Shown: positions 4,958-10,944 of the stretch, piece by piece | Layout of the letters: each line of letters begins with the position of its first letter | Numbering within the stretch: position 1 is the stretch's first letter | Source: MWDT01 sp035506315 | GTDB taxonomy: Bacteria; Verrucomicrobiota; Verrucomicrobiia; Opitutales; Opitutaceae | Reading direction: 5' to 3' | Assembly (NCBI GenBank): GCA_035506315.1 | Contig: DATJPQ010000142.1 | Coordinates: 1-10,944, forward strand | DNA length: 10,944 nt | The notes under the pieces: generated by a model | What the model was told of the DNA's origin: nothing | The model's database searches: none | What the model saw: only the letters and a program-made list of their open reading frames with translations | Made by a program: the position numbers and the translations under genes

Positions 4958-7057
4958 TCACCGTTTCCCGTTGAGCAATTCGTCGGCGAGCGCAGGGGCG
5001 TCGTAGACCTTGCGCAACGCCTCGAGGATCACGGCGCTGTGCACGCTGAGCGCGCGGCTCTGCACGTCCTCGTAATAATAGTCGGCGGAAAGCGACTGGA
5101 TGTTGCCGTCGAAAATGATGCCCACGAATTCGCCGGCCCGGTTCACCGTCGGGCTGCCGGAGTTGCCGCCGATGATGTCACAGGTGCTCACGAAATTGAA
5201 GGGCGTGTGCGGATCGAGCGCGGCCTTTTTCGCCAGCCAGCGGGGCGGCAGGTCGAACGGCGGCTGGTTGTTCTGGCTCGCACTCCGCGCGTAGAGCCCG
5301 TCGAGCGTGGTGATCGACGGCACATGGTGGCCGTTCTCCTCGTACCCTTTCACCGCGCCGTAACTGAGGCGCAGCGTGAACGTCGCATCGGGATATTTGC
5401 TGGTGCCCTCGATCGCGAAGCGCGCCCGGGCGATCGCCGCCTGCGCCTGCTGCTTGATCTCATCCTGCGCTTCCATGGTCTTGCGCAGCTCCCGCGCCTC
5501 GGGGTCGATGGCCCGCGCGAGCTCGATCAGCGGATCCTGGGCGGCAGTCACGGCCGCGGCCCCGCCCGCATAGAGTTTTTTCCGGAAGGCGACATCGCGC
5601 ACCTGGGTGCCGTTGATCAACTCGGCGGCCCGGGCGCGGGGCGACTTGCCGGCGAGAATCTTCTGCACGGTGGGATCGCTGAAGCCGAGCTGCTCGGTCA
5701 GGAACGTGAGGGCATCGCCGAGCTGCAAGATTTCATAATCCGGGTAAATCGGCTTGTCGGAAAAGAGCTCCAGTTCGAACGACTCGCGCCGGGCGTCGGC
5801 GTACTCCTTGAGCCGCTCGCCGTTGGGCTTCGGGCGTTCGTCACCGGCCCGCAAGAGGGCGCGCGCCACGGCAAAAGAATCGCAGCTCAGCCCGTGGGGA
5901 GCGCTGTAGACGCCGCGGCGGTCGCCTTCGAGCATGCGATACCGCAGGGCATGTCCTTTGATGACCTGCTGGGCGGCGGCGATCCTGGCATAGGCGGCCA
6001 GGGCGGCGGCCGAGTCGGACCGGCCGGCCAGCTGTTGCTTGAAAGCCGCCTCGGCGGCGACCTTCGCGCCCATGATCGCGGGATCCTGCAACGCGGCCAG
6101 TTCGCCATCGTACACCTTGCGGGAATTCTGCACCATGAAGAAATCGTCCCGCGCCCGTCGCAGGTTCTCGGCGCTGCGCTGGCCCCAGGCCGTGAGCAGC
6201 ACCTCGCGGCGCTTCAACAGCTCCAGGATGTAGGGCAGGCTGACGTCGCGCAGGTACTCGAGTTCGGCGACGGTCAGCAGCCGGCTCGTGCGGCCGGGGT
6301 GGCCGGAGACAAACACCAGCTCGCCGTCCTGCGCTCCCACCGGCGACCATTTCAGGTAATCCTTCGGGTGGACCGGCTGGCCGTTTTCATAGACGCGAAA
6401 GAGGCAGATATCGAGGTCGTAGCGGGGGTATTCGAAATTGTCCGGGTCGCCGCCAAAAAATGCGATCTGCGTTTCGGGCGCGAAGACCAGCCGGACGTCG
6501 GTGTAACGCTTGGAACGATAAAGTTGATACTGGCCGCCCTGATAAAGCGTGACGACGTCGCTGCGCAGGCCGGTCTTCTCGCGCGACTCCTTTTCGATTT
6601 CCGCCGTGATCTTGCGCCGGGCCTCCGCGGCGGCATCGCCGGTGGCGCCCGGGGGCACGGCGGCATTGACGCGCGCGGTGACATCCTCGACCGACTGCAG
6701 GACGTTGAGCTCGAGATCGAGGCATTTGATCTCCTCGGCTTCCGACCGGGCGTAAAAACCTTCGCGCAGATAGTTGATCTTCTCCGAACTCATCTTCTGC
6801 AACGCGTCGGCGCCGACGTGATGGTTGGTGATCGCCAGGCCGTCAGCGCTGACAAACGAGCCCGAGCCACCGCTATTGAAACGTACGGAAGCCTTGGAGA
6901 GATGATCCAGCCACGCGTCGGTCAGCGCGAAGCCGTACTTCGCCTCGATTTGTGCGCGCGGCGGGTTGTTGTAGAGCCACATGCCCTCGTCGGCGCGGGC
7001 GATTGCCGCCAGGGTCAATAGGGCAAAGATGGGACGGAACGTGGAGGTCATTTGCAT
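4958..7057 (-). CDS. S46 family dipeptidyl peptidase (DPP7/DPP11 type)
   Basis: This exported serine exopeptidase removes dipeptides from the N-terminus of peptides; the product is 699 residues, the usual size. A signal peptide (about 1-22, ending IARA before DEG) sends it to the periplasm. The chymotrypsin-like triad is visible: His in GLAITNHH (H80), Asp in DLDICLFRVY (D216) and Ser in GGNSGSP (S633). Eighteen residues after the serine is Gly651 in FDGN. This matches the position where Gly marks DPP7-like (hydrophobic P1) enzymes and Arg marks acidic-specific DPP11. The start could be 7057 or the second Met at 7051; neither has a ribosome-binding site. The gene is alone on this strand and convergent with dnaX. 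Together with other peptidases it would feed peptide catabolism. Confidence 0.93.
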   Translation of the reverse strand: MQMTSTFRPIFALLTLAAIARADEGMWLYNNPPRAQIEAKYGFALTDAWLDHLSKASVRFNSGGSGSFVSADGLAITNHHVGADALQKMSSEKINYLREGFYARSEAEEIKCLDLELNVLQSVEDVTARVNAAVPPGATGDAAAEARRKITAEIEKESREKTGLRSDVVTLYQGGQYQLYRSKRYTDVRLVFAPETQIAFFGGDPDNFEYPRYDLDICLFRVYENGQPVHPKDYLKWSPVGAQDGELVFVSGHPGRTSRLLTVAELEYLRDVSLPYILELLKRREVLLTAWGQRSAENLRRARDDFFMVQNSRKVYDGELAALQDPAIMGAKVAAEAAFKQQLAGRSDSAAALAAYARIAAAQQVIKGHALRYRMLEGDRRGVYSAPHGLSCDSFAVARALLRAGDERPKPNGERLKEYADARRESFELELFSDKPIYPDYEILQLGDALTFLTEQLGFSDPTVQKILAGKSPRARAAELINGTQVRDVAFRKKLYAGGAAAVTAAQDPLIELARAIDPEARELRKTMEAQDEIKQQAQAAIARARFAIEGTSKYPDATFTLRLSYGAVKGYEENGHHVPSITTLDGLYARSASQNNQPPFDLPPRWLAKKAALDPHTPFNFVSTCDIIGGNSGSPTVNRAGEFVGIIFDGNIQSLSADYYYEDVQSRALSVHSAVILEALRKVYDAPALADELLNGKR

Positions 7058-7155
7058 AGATTTATAATGTACCGTTTCCAGAGAGAGACGCCAGGCGCAA
7101 GCCGACAAAAACGCCGGGCGCTGGAGAATCTCGTTTTCTGCGTTTTTGGGTTTTG

Positions 7156-7260
7156 GTAGGGCGGCTTATCCCTAAGCCGCCGTTCGCGCCAAGAAAGGCC
7201 CCCGCCTCGTCGAGGCGGCGCGTTAGGCTTGCCCGCCGTGGCGGGGATAACGCGCCCTAC
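7156..7260. repeat. Inverted pair of family E palindromic repeats with nested hairpins
   Basis: The left unit is GTAG (7156-7159), then GGCGGCTTA-TCCC-TAAGCCGCC (7160-7181). The right unit, read on the minus strand from 7260, is GTAG, then GGCGCGTTA and TAACGCGCC stems. Its 22-nt loop contains its own hairpin, CCCGCC-ACG-GCGGG. Between the units is CCGCCTCG-T-CGAGGCGG (7202-7218). The two stems differ at paired positions yet stay fully complementary, which suggests selection on the fold. The block lies between the divergent peptidase and cupin genes. Confidence 0.75.
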
Positions 7261-7350
7261 CCCCATCCGGCGCGGGCTGCAACTCCGCGCTACGAGAAAC
7301 ACCGCCAAAAACTGAAAAACGCCCGGCTTCCGCGCCAATTCGGTCCAATC

Positions 7351-7364
7351 TTGACCTGCATCAA
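7351..7364 (+). promoter_or_regulatory. FNR/DNR-type regulator box
   Basis: TTGAC-CTGC-ATCAA fits the CRP/FNR-family consensus TTGAT-N4-ATCAA with one change. A -10-like hexamer TATGTT (7387-7392) starts 22 nt after the box. This is the spacing of a class II site centred at -41.5, which activates transcription under oxygen limitation or nitric oxide. The site is 35 nt before the cupin start codon. Confidence 0.65.
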
Positions 7365-7386
7365 CGCCCCACACCGCCACCTGTGC

Positions 7387-7399
7387 TATGTTCCAGACA
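7387..7399 (+). promoter_or_regulatory. Predicted -10 element and transcript start of the cupin operon
   Basis: TATGTT at 7387-7392 places the transcript start near 7399, the A of the cupin ATG. No Shine-Dalgarno sequence is present before this ATG. The message may therefore be leaderless. Confidence 0.4.
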
Positions 7400-7797
7400 T
7401 GCCTTGTGCCATTCCACTCGACCCCGCCACCGCCGCCACCGTGGTGTTGTCCGACCTGCTCCAGTTTGCCGAGGGTGGGATCGTGAGCCGCACCCTGCTC
7501 AGCACCCCGGCGGTTCGCGTGGTACTATTTGCTTTCGCTGCCGGTCAGGAGCTCACCGAGCACACCAACAGCCGGCGCGCGCTCGTCCAGCTCCTGAGCG
7601 GGCACTGCGATTTCCTCTTCGGCGGACGTTGGCAGCGTTTGGAAACGGGGACATTGCTGCAACTGCCACCGCACCATCCGCACGCCTTGCGCGCCGTCGA
7701 CGGACCCTGCGCCCTGCTGCTGACCCTTTGCACCGAAACCGACGCCCCCTCCGCGACCCCCGCCACGACCGCTACCGCCGTCGAGGCCAACGCCTGA
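7399..7797 (+). CDS. Cupin domain protein, probably linked to anaerobic or nitric-oxide metabolism
   Basis: This 132-residue single-domain cupin is probably cytosolic. The beta-barrel covers about 25-110. Motif 1 is seen as GQELTEHTNSRRALVQLLSG (about 50-69), and motif 2 as GTLLQLPPHHPHAL. Motif 1 has one His where the classic cupin has HxH, as is usual for this small-cupin family (EHT...ALVQ...G). Metal binding would rely on that His plus the motif 2 histidines. The last 20 residues are a low-complexity Ala/Thr tail. The ATG at 7399 is used because the frame upstream runs through repeats. It is followed after 7 nt by a DUF2249 gene and preceded by an FNR-type box. The exact biochemical role is unknown. 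Confidence 0.8.
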   Translation: MPCAIPLDPATAATVVLSDLLQFAEGGIVSRTLLSTPAVRVVLFAFAAGQELTEHTNSRRALVQLLSGHCDFLFGGRWQRLETGTLLQLPPHHPHALRAVDGPCALLLTLCTETDAPSATPATTATAVEANA

Positions 7798-7804
7798 ATT
7801 TACC

Positions 7805-8179
7805 ATGACTACCACCGCCCTCCCTCAACTCGATCCTGCCCGCCTCGACGTGCGTGAAGTCGATTGCACCGACAAACGCGGACTCATTTTCGAACGCTGG
7901 CGGTCGCTCGCGCCCGGACAGCATTTCGTGCTCGTGAACAGCCACGACCCGATCCCGATGTATTACATGCTCTCCGGGCAGTTTCCCGGCCAACTCAATT
8001 GGGAATACGAGGAACGCACGCCGGCATACGTGGCCATCCGCATCACCAAGGTTGGTTCCGGCGTGGCCTACAAACCCTTCGTTCCGCCCGCCAACGCACC
8101 CACTTCCTGCGACCACGGCGCACCTGATGCGGTGGAGTCCGTCGTCGATGCCGATGGAACCGGCCAGGGTACGAAGTAG
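7805..8179 (+). CDS. DUF2249 domain protein
   Basis: This 124-residue protein has its N-terminal part (about 13-82) as a clear DUF2249 domain: LDVREVD, then RGLIFERWRSLAPGQHFVLVNSHDP (26-49) and GQLNWEYEE (62-70). DUF2249 is a TusA/SirA-like small fold often found beside hemerythrin, cupin and nitrogen-oxide genes. Its reaction is not established. The domain is followed by a 40-residue tail (83-124) with the motif TSCDHGA (100-106), which could bind a metal and is longer than the domain needs. It lies 7 nt behind the cupin gene, so both are under the same FNR-type promoter. No Shine-Dalgarno sequence is evident. Confidence 0.85.
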   Translation: MTTTALPQLDPARLDVREVDCTDKRGLIFERWRSLAPGQHFVLVNSHDPIPMYYMLSGQFPGQLNWEYEERTPAYVAIRITKVGSGVAYKPFVPPANAPTSCDHGAPDAVESVVDADGTGQGTK

Positions 8180-8252
8180 CAGCCGAGGTAACGATGCTGG
8201 GTTTGGTCTGTCCTGACGACCAGACGCAGCCGCAACCAAAGCAACAGAATTG

Positions 8253-8341
8253 AGACACAGAGCGCACTGAGACTTGGGTCGAGTTCACCGAGGATTGCAT
8301 CCGCCTCCGTGGCCTCCTTCGAACTCCGTGCCCTCTGTGAC
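8253..8341. repeat. Decayed CACAGAG-type inverted repeat
   Basis: ACACAGAGCGCACTGAG (8254-8270) matches the reverse complement of the stretch at 8324-8340 at 14 of 17 positions. Inner arms GAGTTC (8281-8286) and GAACTC (8321-8326) are also inverted. The gap 8180-8411 holds this element and the terminator at 8367-8394, and no gene. Confidence 0.5.
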
Positions 8342-8366
8342 AAGATCGGTTTGAGGAATTCCGCAT

Positions 8367-8394
8367 AAAAGCCGCTGTTCAAAAGCGGCTTTTT
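8367..8394 (+). terminator. Strong hairpin terminator
   Basis: AAAAGCCGCT (8367-8376) pairs with AGCGGCTTTT (8384-8393) in a 10-bp stem with 7-nt loop GTTCAAA, followed by T and C. The A-run before the stem makes it potentially bidirectional. It ends the cupin-DUF2249 transcript or insulates the next gene, whose start is 18 nt away. Confidence 0.75.
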
Positions 8395-8411
8395 CGTTAC
8401 TGCTCATCGGT

Positions 8412-9092
8412 GTGAAAGCCGCCGATTTCTTTGCCCTGCCCGAATCGCTCGCCTCCTTTCGCCCGTTTTTCTCCCCCGACGTCGCCCCTTGGGAGTGGTT
8501 GAGCCAGATCGGGCCCGCCCTGGCCGCGCAGCGATACGATCAGCCGCTGCCCCCGATCCCCGCCGGGGTGCATCTTGAGGGCCTGGTCCATCTGCATCCC
8601 TCCGTCCAGCTGCCGCACACGGCCACGCTCATCGGCCCGATCTGGATCGGCCCCAACACCAAGCTGCTGCCGGGATGCTACCTGCGCGGCAATGTGATCG
8701 CCGGCGCCGATTGCGTGATCGGACATAATGCCGAGATTAAAAACTCGCTCCTGCTGGATGGCGTGCACCTGCCGCACCGGCCGTATCTCGGCGACTCCAT
8801 CCTGGGCAACGGCGCCCACCTCGGCGCCGGTGTGGTCCTTTCCAATCTGCGGCTCGACCAGAAGAATATCTTCGTGCGGCTGCCCACCGGCGCGATCGAC
8901 AGCGGCCTGCGCAAATTCGGCGCCATCCTCGGCGACAAGGCCGAAATCGGCTGCAACGCCGTGCTCAATCCCGGCACGCTCCTCGGCCAGCGCGCCTTGG
9001 TCATGCCCTCCATCACGGTGGGTGGTTACATCCCCCCCGCCACCCTCGCCCACGTGCAGCAGACCGTGACCTTCCTCCCCCGGCGCGACTGA
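8412..9092 (+). CDS. GlmU-C-like left-handed beta-helix acyltransferase domain protein
   Basis: This 226-residue protein has a hydrophobic N-terminal helical part (1-50) followed by hexapeptide repeats forming a left-handed beta-helix (about 55-208). LPHRPYLGDSILGNGAHLGAG (120-140) aligns with the GlmU acetyltransferase core: His122 matches the catalytic His before YxGD, and GAHLGAG matches NVNIGAG. NAEIKNS (106-112) is the matching loop before it. The nucleotidyltransferase domain of full GlmU is absent, so it likely acts on a sugar-phosphate or nucleotide-sugar as acceptor with acyl-CoA. Such proteins are often labelled UDP-N-acetylglucosamine diphosphorylase, which the domain content does not support here. 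GTG 8412 starts 18 nt after a terminator; no clear ribosome-binding site is seen. The substrate is unknown. Confidence 0.82.
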   Translation: MKAADFFALPESLASFRPFFSPDVAPWEWLSQIGPALAAQRYDQPLPPIPAGVHLEGLVHLHPSVQLPHTATLIGPIWIGPNTKLLPGCYLRGNVIAGADCVIGHNAEIKNSLLLDGVHLPHRPYLGDSILGNGAHLGAGVVLSNLRLDQKNIFVRLPTGAIDSGLRKFGAILGDKAEIGCNAVLNPGTLLGQRALVMPSITVGGYIPPATLAHVQQTVTFLPRRD

Positions 9093-9140
9093 GCGACAGC
9101 CGGCGAAAATCTTTCTCGTTCTCGTGTAGCCCACCAAACA

Positions 9141-9203
9141 CACGAAACGACACGAAATTCGGACGGGATTTTTGACCGCTAATCCACGCTAATTTCCGCT
9201 AAT
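9141..9203 (+). repeat. Decamer-period repeats CACGAAA and CGCTAAT (forward orientation)
   Basis: CACGAAA begins at 9141 and 9151, and CGCTAAT begins at 9177, 9187 and 9197. Spacing is exactly 10 nt within each block. The three bases between copies vary. Confidence 0.75.
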
Positions 9204-9253
9204 CCTGATTTCCCGATTATTTGCGACGATTCGCGGGCGACTTTCCGAATCAT

Positions 9254-9278
9254 TTTCGTGTAATTCGCGTGTTTCGTG
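9254..9278 (-). repeat. Reverse-orientation CACGAAA-type repeats
   Basis: TTTCGTG occurs at 9254 and 9272, with an ATTCGCG variant at 9263, about one every 9 nt. These are complements of the 9141 block. Confidence 0.6.
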
Positions 9279-9310
9279 GGCCCAAAATCCGTGCCTGCCT
9301 GACTCCGTTT

Positions 9311-9340
9311 ATTAGCGTCAATTAGCGTCCATTAGTGGTT
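9311..9340 (-). repeat. Reverse-orientation CGCTAAT-type repeats
   Basis: ATTAGCG begins at 9311 and 9321, and ATTAGTG at 9331, again on an exact 10-nt period. Complementary copies lie at 9177-9203. Confidence 0.75.
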
Positions 9341-9450
9341 TCAAAATCTGTGTCCATTCCCATCCGGGCAATCCATGGCAAAAATCGGTTCGCTCTCCTT
9401 TGGTTGCGGCTCCGTCCTCCAAAGCTCCACGTGACGAGCTCGGTCTGCAG

Positions 9451-9470
9451 ATTAGTGTGGATTAGTGGTT
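9451..9470 (-). repeat. Second ATTAGTG decamer block in the trpS leader
   Basis: ATTAGTGTGG and ATTAGTGGTT are two adjacent decamers, ending 30 nt before the trpS start codon. The whole gap 9093-9500 holds these repeats and no gene. No T-box or trp attenuator is seen. Confidence 0.7.
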
Positions 9471-9500
9471 AAGTCCGCTGCCAATTTGGGGTCGATCACT

Positions 9501-10466
9501 ATGCGCATTCTATCCGGCATCCAGCCTTCGGGCACGCTGCACATCGGCAACTATTTCGGCATGATGAAGCCGGCCATCGAGCTGCAGACTCGCGGCGAAT
9601 GCTACTACTTCATCGCGGACTACCACTCGATGACGTCGCTCACCGACGCCAACGAACGCCGCGCCAACACGCTCAACGTCGCGCTCGATTTCCTGGCCTG
9701 CGGCCTCGATCCGCAGAAAAGCGTGTTCTACCGCCAGAGCGATCTGCCCGAGGTCTGCGAGCTCACCTGGCTCATCGGCACGCTCACTCCGATGGGGCTC
9801 CTTGAGCGGGCCCATAGCTACAAGGACAAGATTGCCAAGGGTATTGCGCCCAATTTCGGCCTCTTCGCCTACCCGGTGCTCATGGCCGCCGACATCCTGC
9901 TTTACGACGCCAACCTCGTGCCCGTCGGCCGGGACCAAAAACAGCACGTTGAGATGACGCGCGACATCGGCATCAAGTTTAACCAGACCTACGGCGAGAC
10001 ATTCGTCATTCCCGACTCGGAAATCCGCGAGGAGACCGCCGCCGTGCCCGGTCTCGACGGCCAGAAGATGAGCAAGAGCTATGGCAACACGATTGACATC
10101 TTCGGCGACGAGAAGGCCACGAAGAAAAAGATCATGTCCATCGTCATGGACAGCCGTTCCCCGCAGGAGCCCAAACCCGACGCCGACAAGAATCTCGCCA
10201 TCCAGCTCCTGAAGCTGGTCGCGCCGAAGGACGTCGCGAACGATTACGAAAACCGCCTCCGCGCCGGCGGCCTCGGCTACGGCGACCTGAAGAAGGCACT
10301 GTTCGAGCACTACTGGAATTGCTTCGCGCCCTACCGCGCCCGCCGCGCCGAGCTTGCCGCCAACCTCGACTACGTGGAAGACGTGTTGCGCACCGGCGCC
10401 GCCCGGGCCCGCACCGTCGGCAGCGGCGTCCTCACCCGTGCCCGGAAAGCTTGCGGAATCAGCTGA
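9501..10466 (+). CDS. trpS: Tryptophanyl-tRNA synthetase
   Basis: This cytosolic class I aminoacyl-tRNA synthetase charges tRNA-Trp using ATP; the product is 321 residues, normal for the compact bacterial form. The Rossmann fold carries the HIGH-type motif TLHIGNY (12-18) and the KMSKS loop KMSKS (189-193). LFAYPVLMAADILLYDA (121-137) and VPVGRDQKQHVEMTRDI (140-156) are the conserved tryptophan and adenylate-binding blocks of TrpRS, which separate it from TyrRS. The C-terminal helical anticodon part includes the Arg/Ala-rich end. The ATG at 9501 starts at the family N-terminus MRILSGIQPSG. A weak GGGG lies 10 nt upstream. The leader carries decamer repeats instead of an obvious tryptophan-sensing element. 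Confidence 0.97.
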   Translation: MRILSGIQPSGTLHIGNYFGMMKPAIELQTRGECYYFIADYHSMTSLTDANERRANTLNVALDFLACGLDPQKSVFYRQSDLPEVCELTWLIGTLTPMGLLERAHSYKDKIAKGIAPNFGLFAYPVLMAADILLYDANLVPVGRDQKQHVEMTRDIGIKFNQTYGETFVIPDSEIREETAAVPGLDGQKMSKSYGNTIDIFGDEKATKKKIMSIVMDSRSPQEPKPDADKNLAIQLLKLVAPKDVANDYENRLRAGGLGYGDLKKALFEHYWNCFAPYRARRAELAANLDYVEDVLRTGAARARTVGSGVLTRARKACGIS

Positions 10467-10536
10467 CCTTTCGCCCTCCCTCCCAACACCCCTGATTCTA
10501 GCCCAATCGCACTGTTCTCCGGACGGCACCTACCCC

Positions 10537-10944
10537 ATGCCACGCCCCCAACTTACCGGCATCCTCGGACAACGCCGCCTGCAATTTTCCGATAACCGCG
10601 CTCTGGCCGAATACTACGAGGAGAAATACCGCCAGGGCGGGTATGTGGGCGGCTGTATCGCGGGCGGTGTCAATATCAGCCAGATCTATCACCGGGCGCG
10701 CCACGCCTCTGCTCTCGCTTTTCTCGATCCGCAACCCGGCGAAATCATTCTGGATGCCGGCTGCGGCGACGGCAGCCTGGCCGCGCGCATCGCCCCTCTC
10801 TGTCAGACAGTCCATGCCGTCGACATCGCCGGTAATGCCCTCGATCCTTGTCATCGTGAAATTTCGAACCTGCGATTTCAGAAGATGAACATCGAGGCGC
10901 TCGACTTCGCGGATGCGGCCTTCGACAAGATCGTTTGCGTCGAA
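10537..10944 (+). CDS. SAM-dependent class I methyltransferase (3' end outside the window)
   Basis: The first 136 codons are in the window, and the frame is still open at its end. A Rossmann methyltransferase core begins near residue 68: motif I is ILDAGCGDGSLAARI (71-85), the acidic residue ending strand 2 is D96 in HAVDIAG, and FDKIVCVE (129-136) is the motif IV region. The N-terminal 60 residues contain AEYYEEKYRQGGYVGG (24-39), similar to the substrate-side caps of small-molecule or lipid methyltransferases of the UbiE/Coq5 group. The substrate is unknown. The ATG at 10537 lies 70 nt after trpS; the gap contains no hairpin, so co-transcription with trpS is possible. Confidence 0.88.
   Translation, partial: MPRPQLTGILGQRRLQFSDNRALAEYYEEKYRQGGYVGGCIAGGVNISQIYHRARHASALAFLDPQPGEIILDAGCGDGSLAARIAPLCQTVHAVDIAGNALDPCHREISNLRFQKMNIEALDFADAAFDKIVCVE

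Noticed and set aside
4940..7021. Long open frame on the plus strand opposite the S46 peptidase
   Set aside because: It is the mirror of a GC-rich gene with strong codon bias; the minus strand shows a signal peptide, a catalytic triad and family-wide similarity.
7060..7100. Peptidase promoter with TTGCGC (7100-7095, minus)
   Set aside because: No -10-like hexamer lies 16-18 nt away; the TATAAA-like stretch near 7066-7061 has no -35 partner.
9141..9470. CRISPR-like array
   Set aside because: Repeats are only 7 nt with 3-nt variable gaps, so there is no repeat-spacer architecture and no cas gene.
9360..9500. T-box or trp attenuator upstream of trpS
   Set aside because: No T-box core sequence, Trp-codon leader peptide or terminator hairpin with a T-run could be found.
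9510..10529. Long minus-strand open frame opposite trpS
   Set aside because: It is a shadow frame; the plus strand encodes an unmistakable TrpRS with both class I signatures.

Overview
The window is GC-rich bacterial chromosome. The Sec-exported S46 peptidase, the LptF/LptG permease, the SRP RNA/dnaX linkage, the codon use and the dense short palindromic repeats fit a Gram-negative member of the PVC group, most likely an Opitutaceae-type Verrucomicrobium. This placement is an inference from protein character and repeat style, not from a marker gene.

Layout. Positions 1-201 hold two palindromic repeat blocks. An LptF/LptG-family lipopolysaccharide-export permease (202-1314) is followed by a compact three-gene cluster (1399-2815): an ECF sigma factor, a small single-pass membrane protein translationally coupled to it, and a membrane-anchored LTxxQ-type periplasmic protein. 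Together these resemble an envelope or metal sensing module of the CnrH/CnrY/CnrX kind. The next gap carries a hairpin repeat and a small element with 13-bp terminal inverted repeats. It ends at the promoter of the SRP RNA (3047-3143), which lies just upstream of dnaX.

The dnaX gene has an A9 tract containing the slippery heptamer A-AAA-AAG. The zero frame stops two codons later and gives a gamma-like 387-residue protein. A -1 shift opens a further 142 codons and gives a tau-like 528-residue protein. This reverses the E. coli logic, where the unshifted frame gives tau. The DnaX zinc module also has two of its four cysteines replaced by aspartate at the expected spacing.

A convergent S46 dipeptidyl peptidase (7057-4958, minus strand) is separated from dnaX by a probable terminator and an inverted pair of palindromic repeats. 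Upstream of the peptidase lies another inverted repeat pair with a nested hairpin. Next comes a cupin-DUF2249 gene pair with an FNR/DNR-type box (TTGAC-N4-ATCAA) at class II distance from a -10-like hexamer. That geometry places the transcript start on the cupin ATG, so the message may be leaderless. A decayed CACAGAG-type palindrome and a strong hairpin terminator follow. Then come a GlmU-like left-handed beta-helix acyltransferase, a gap of about 400 bp built of 10-nt-periodic repeats in both orientations, trpS, and a SAM methyltransferase cut by the window end.

The strongest leads are the reversed dnaX frameshift, the C-D-D-C DnaX zinc site, the many GTAG-headed hairpin repeats of different sequence but the same plan (REP-like), the FNR-controlled possibly leaderless cupin-DUF2249 operon, and the decamer-periodic repeats upstream of trpS. 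No CRISPR array, prophage, complete insertion sequence or toxin-antitoxin pair is visible.
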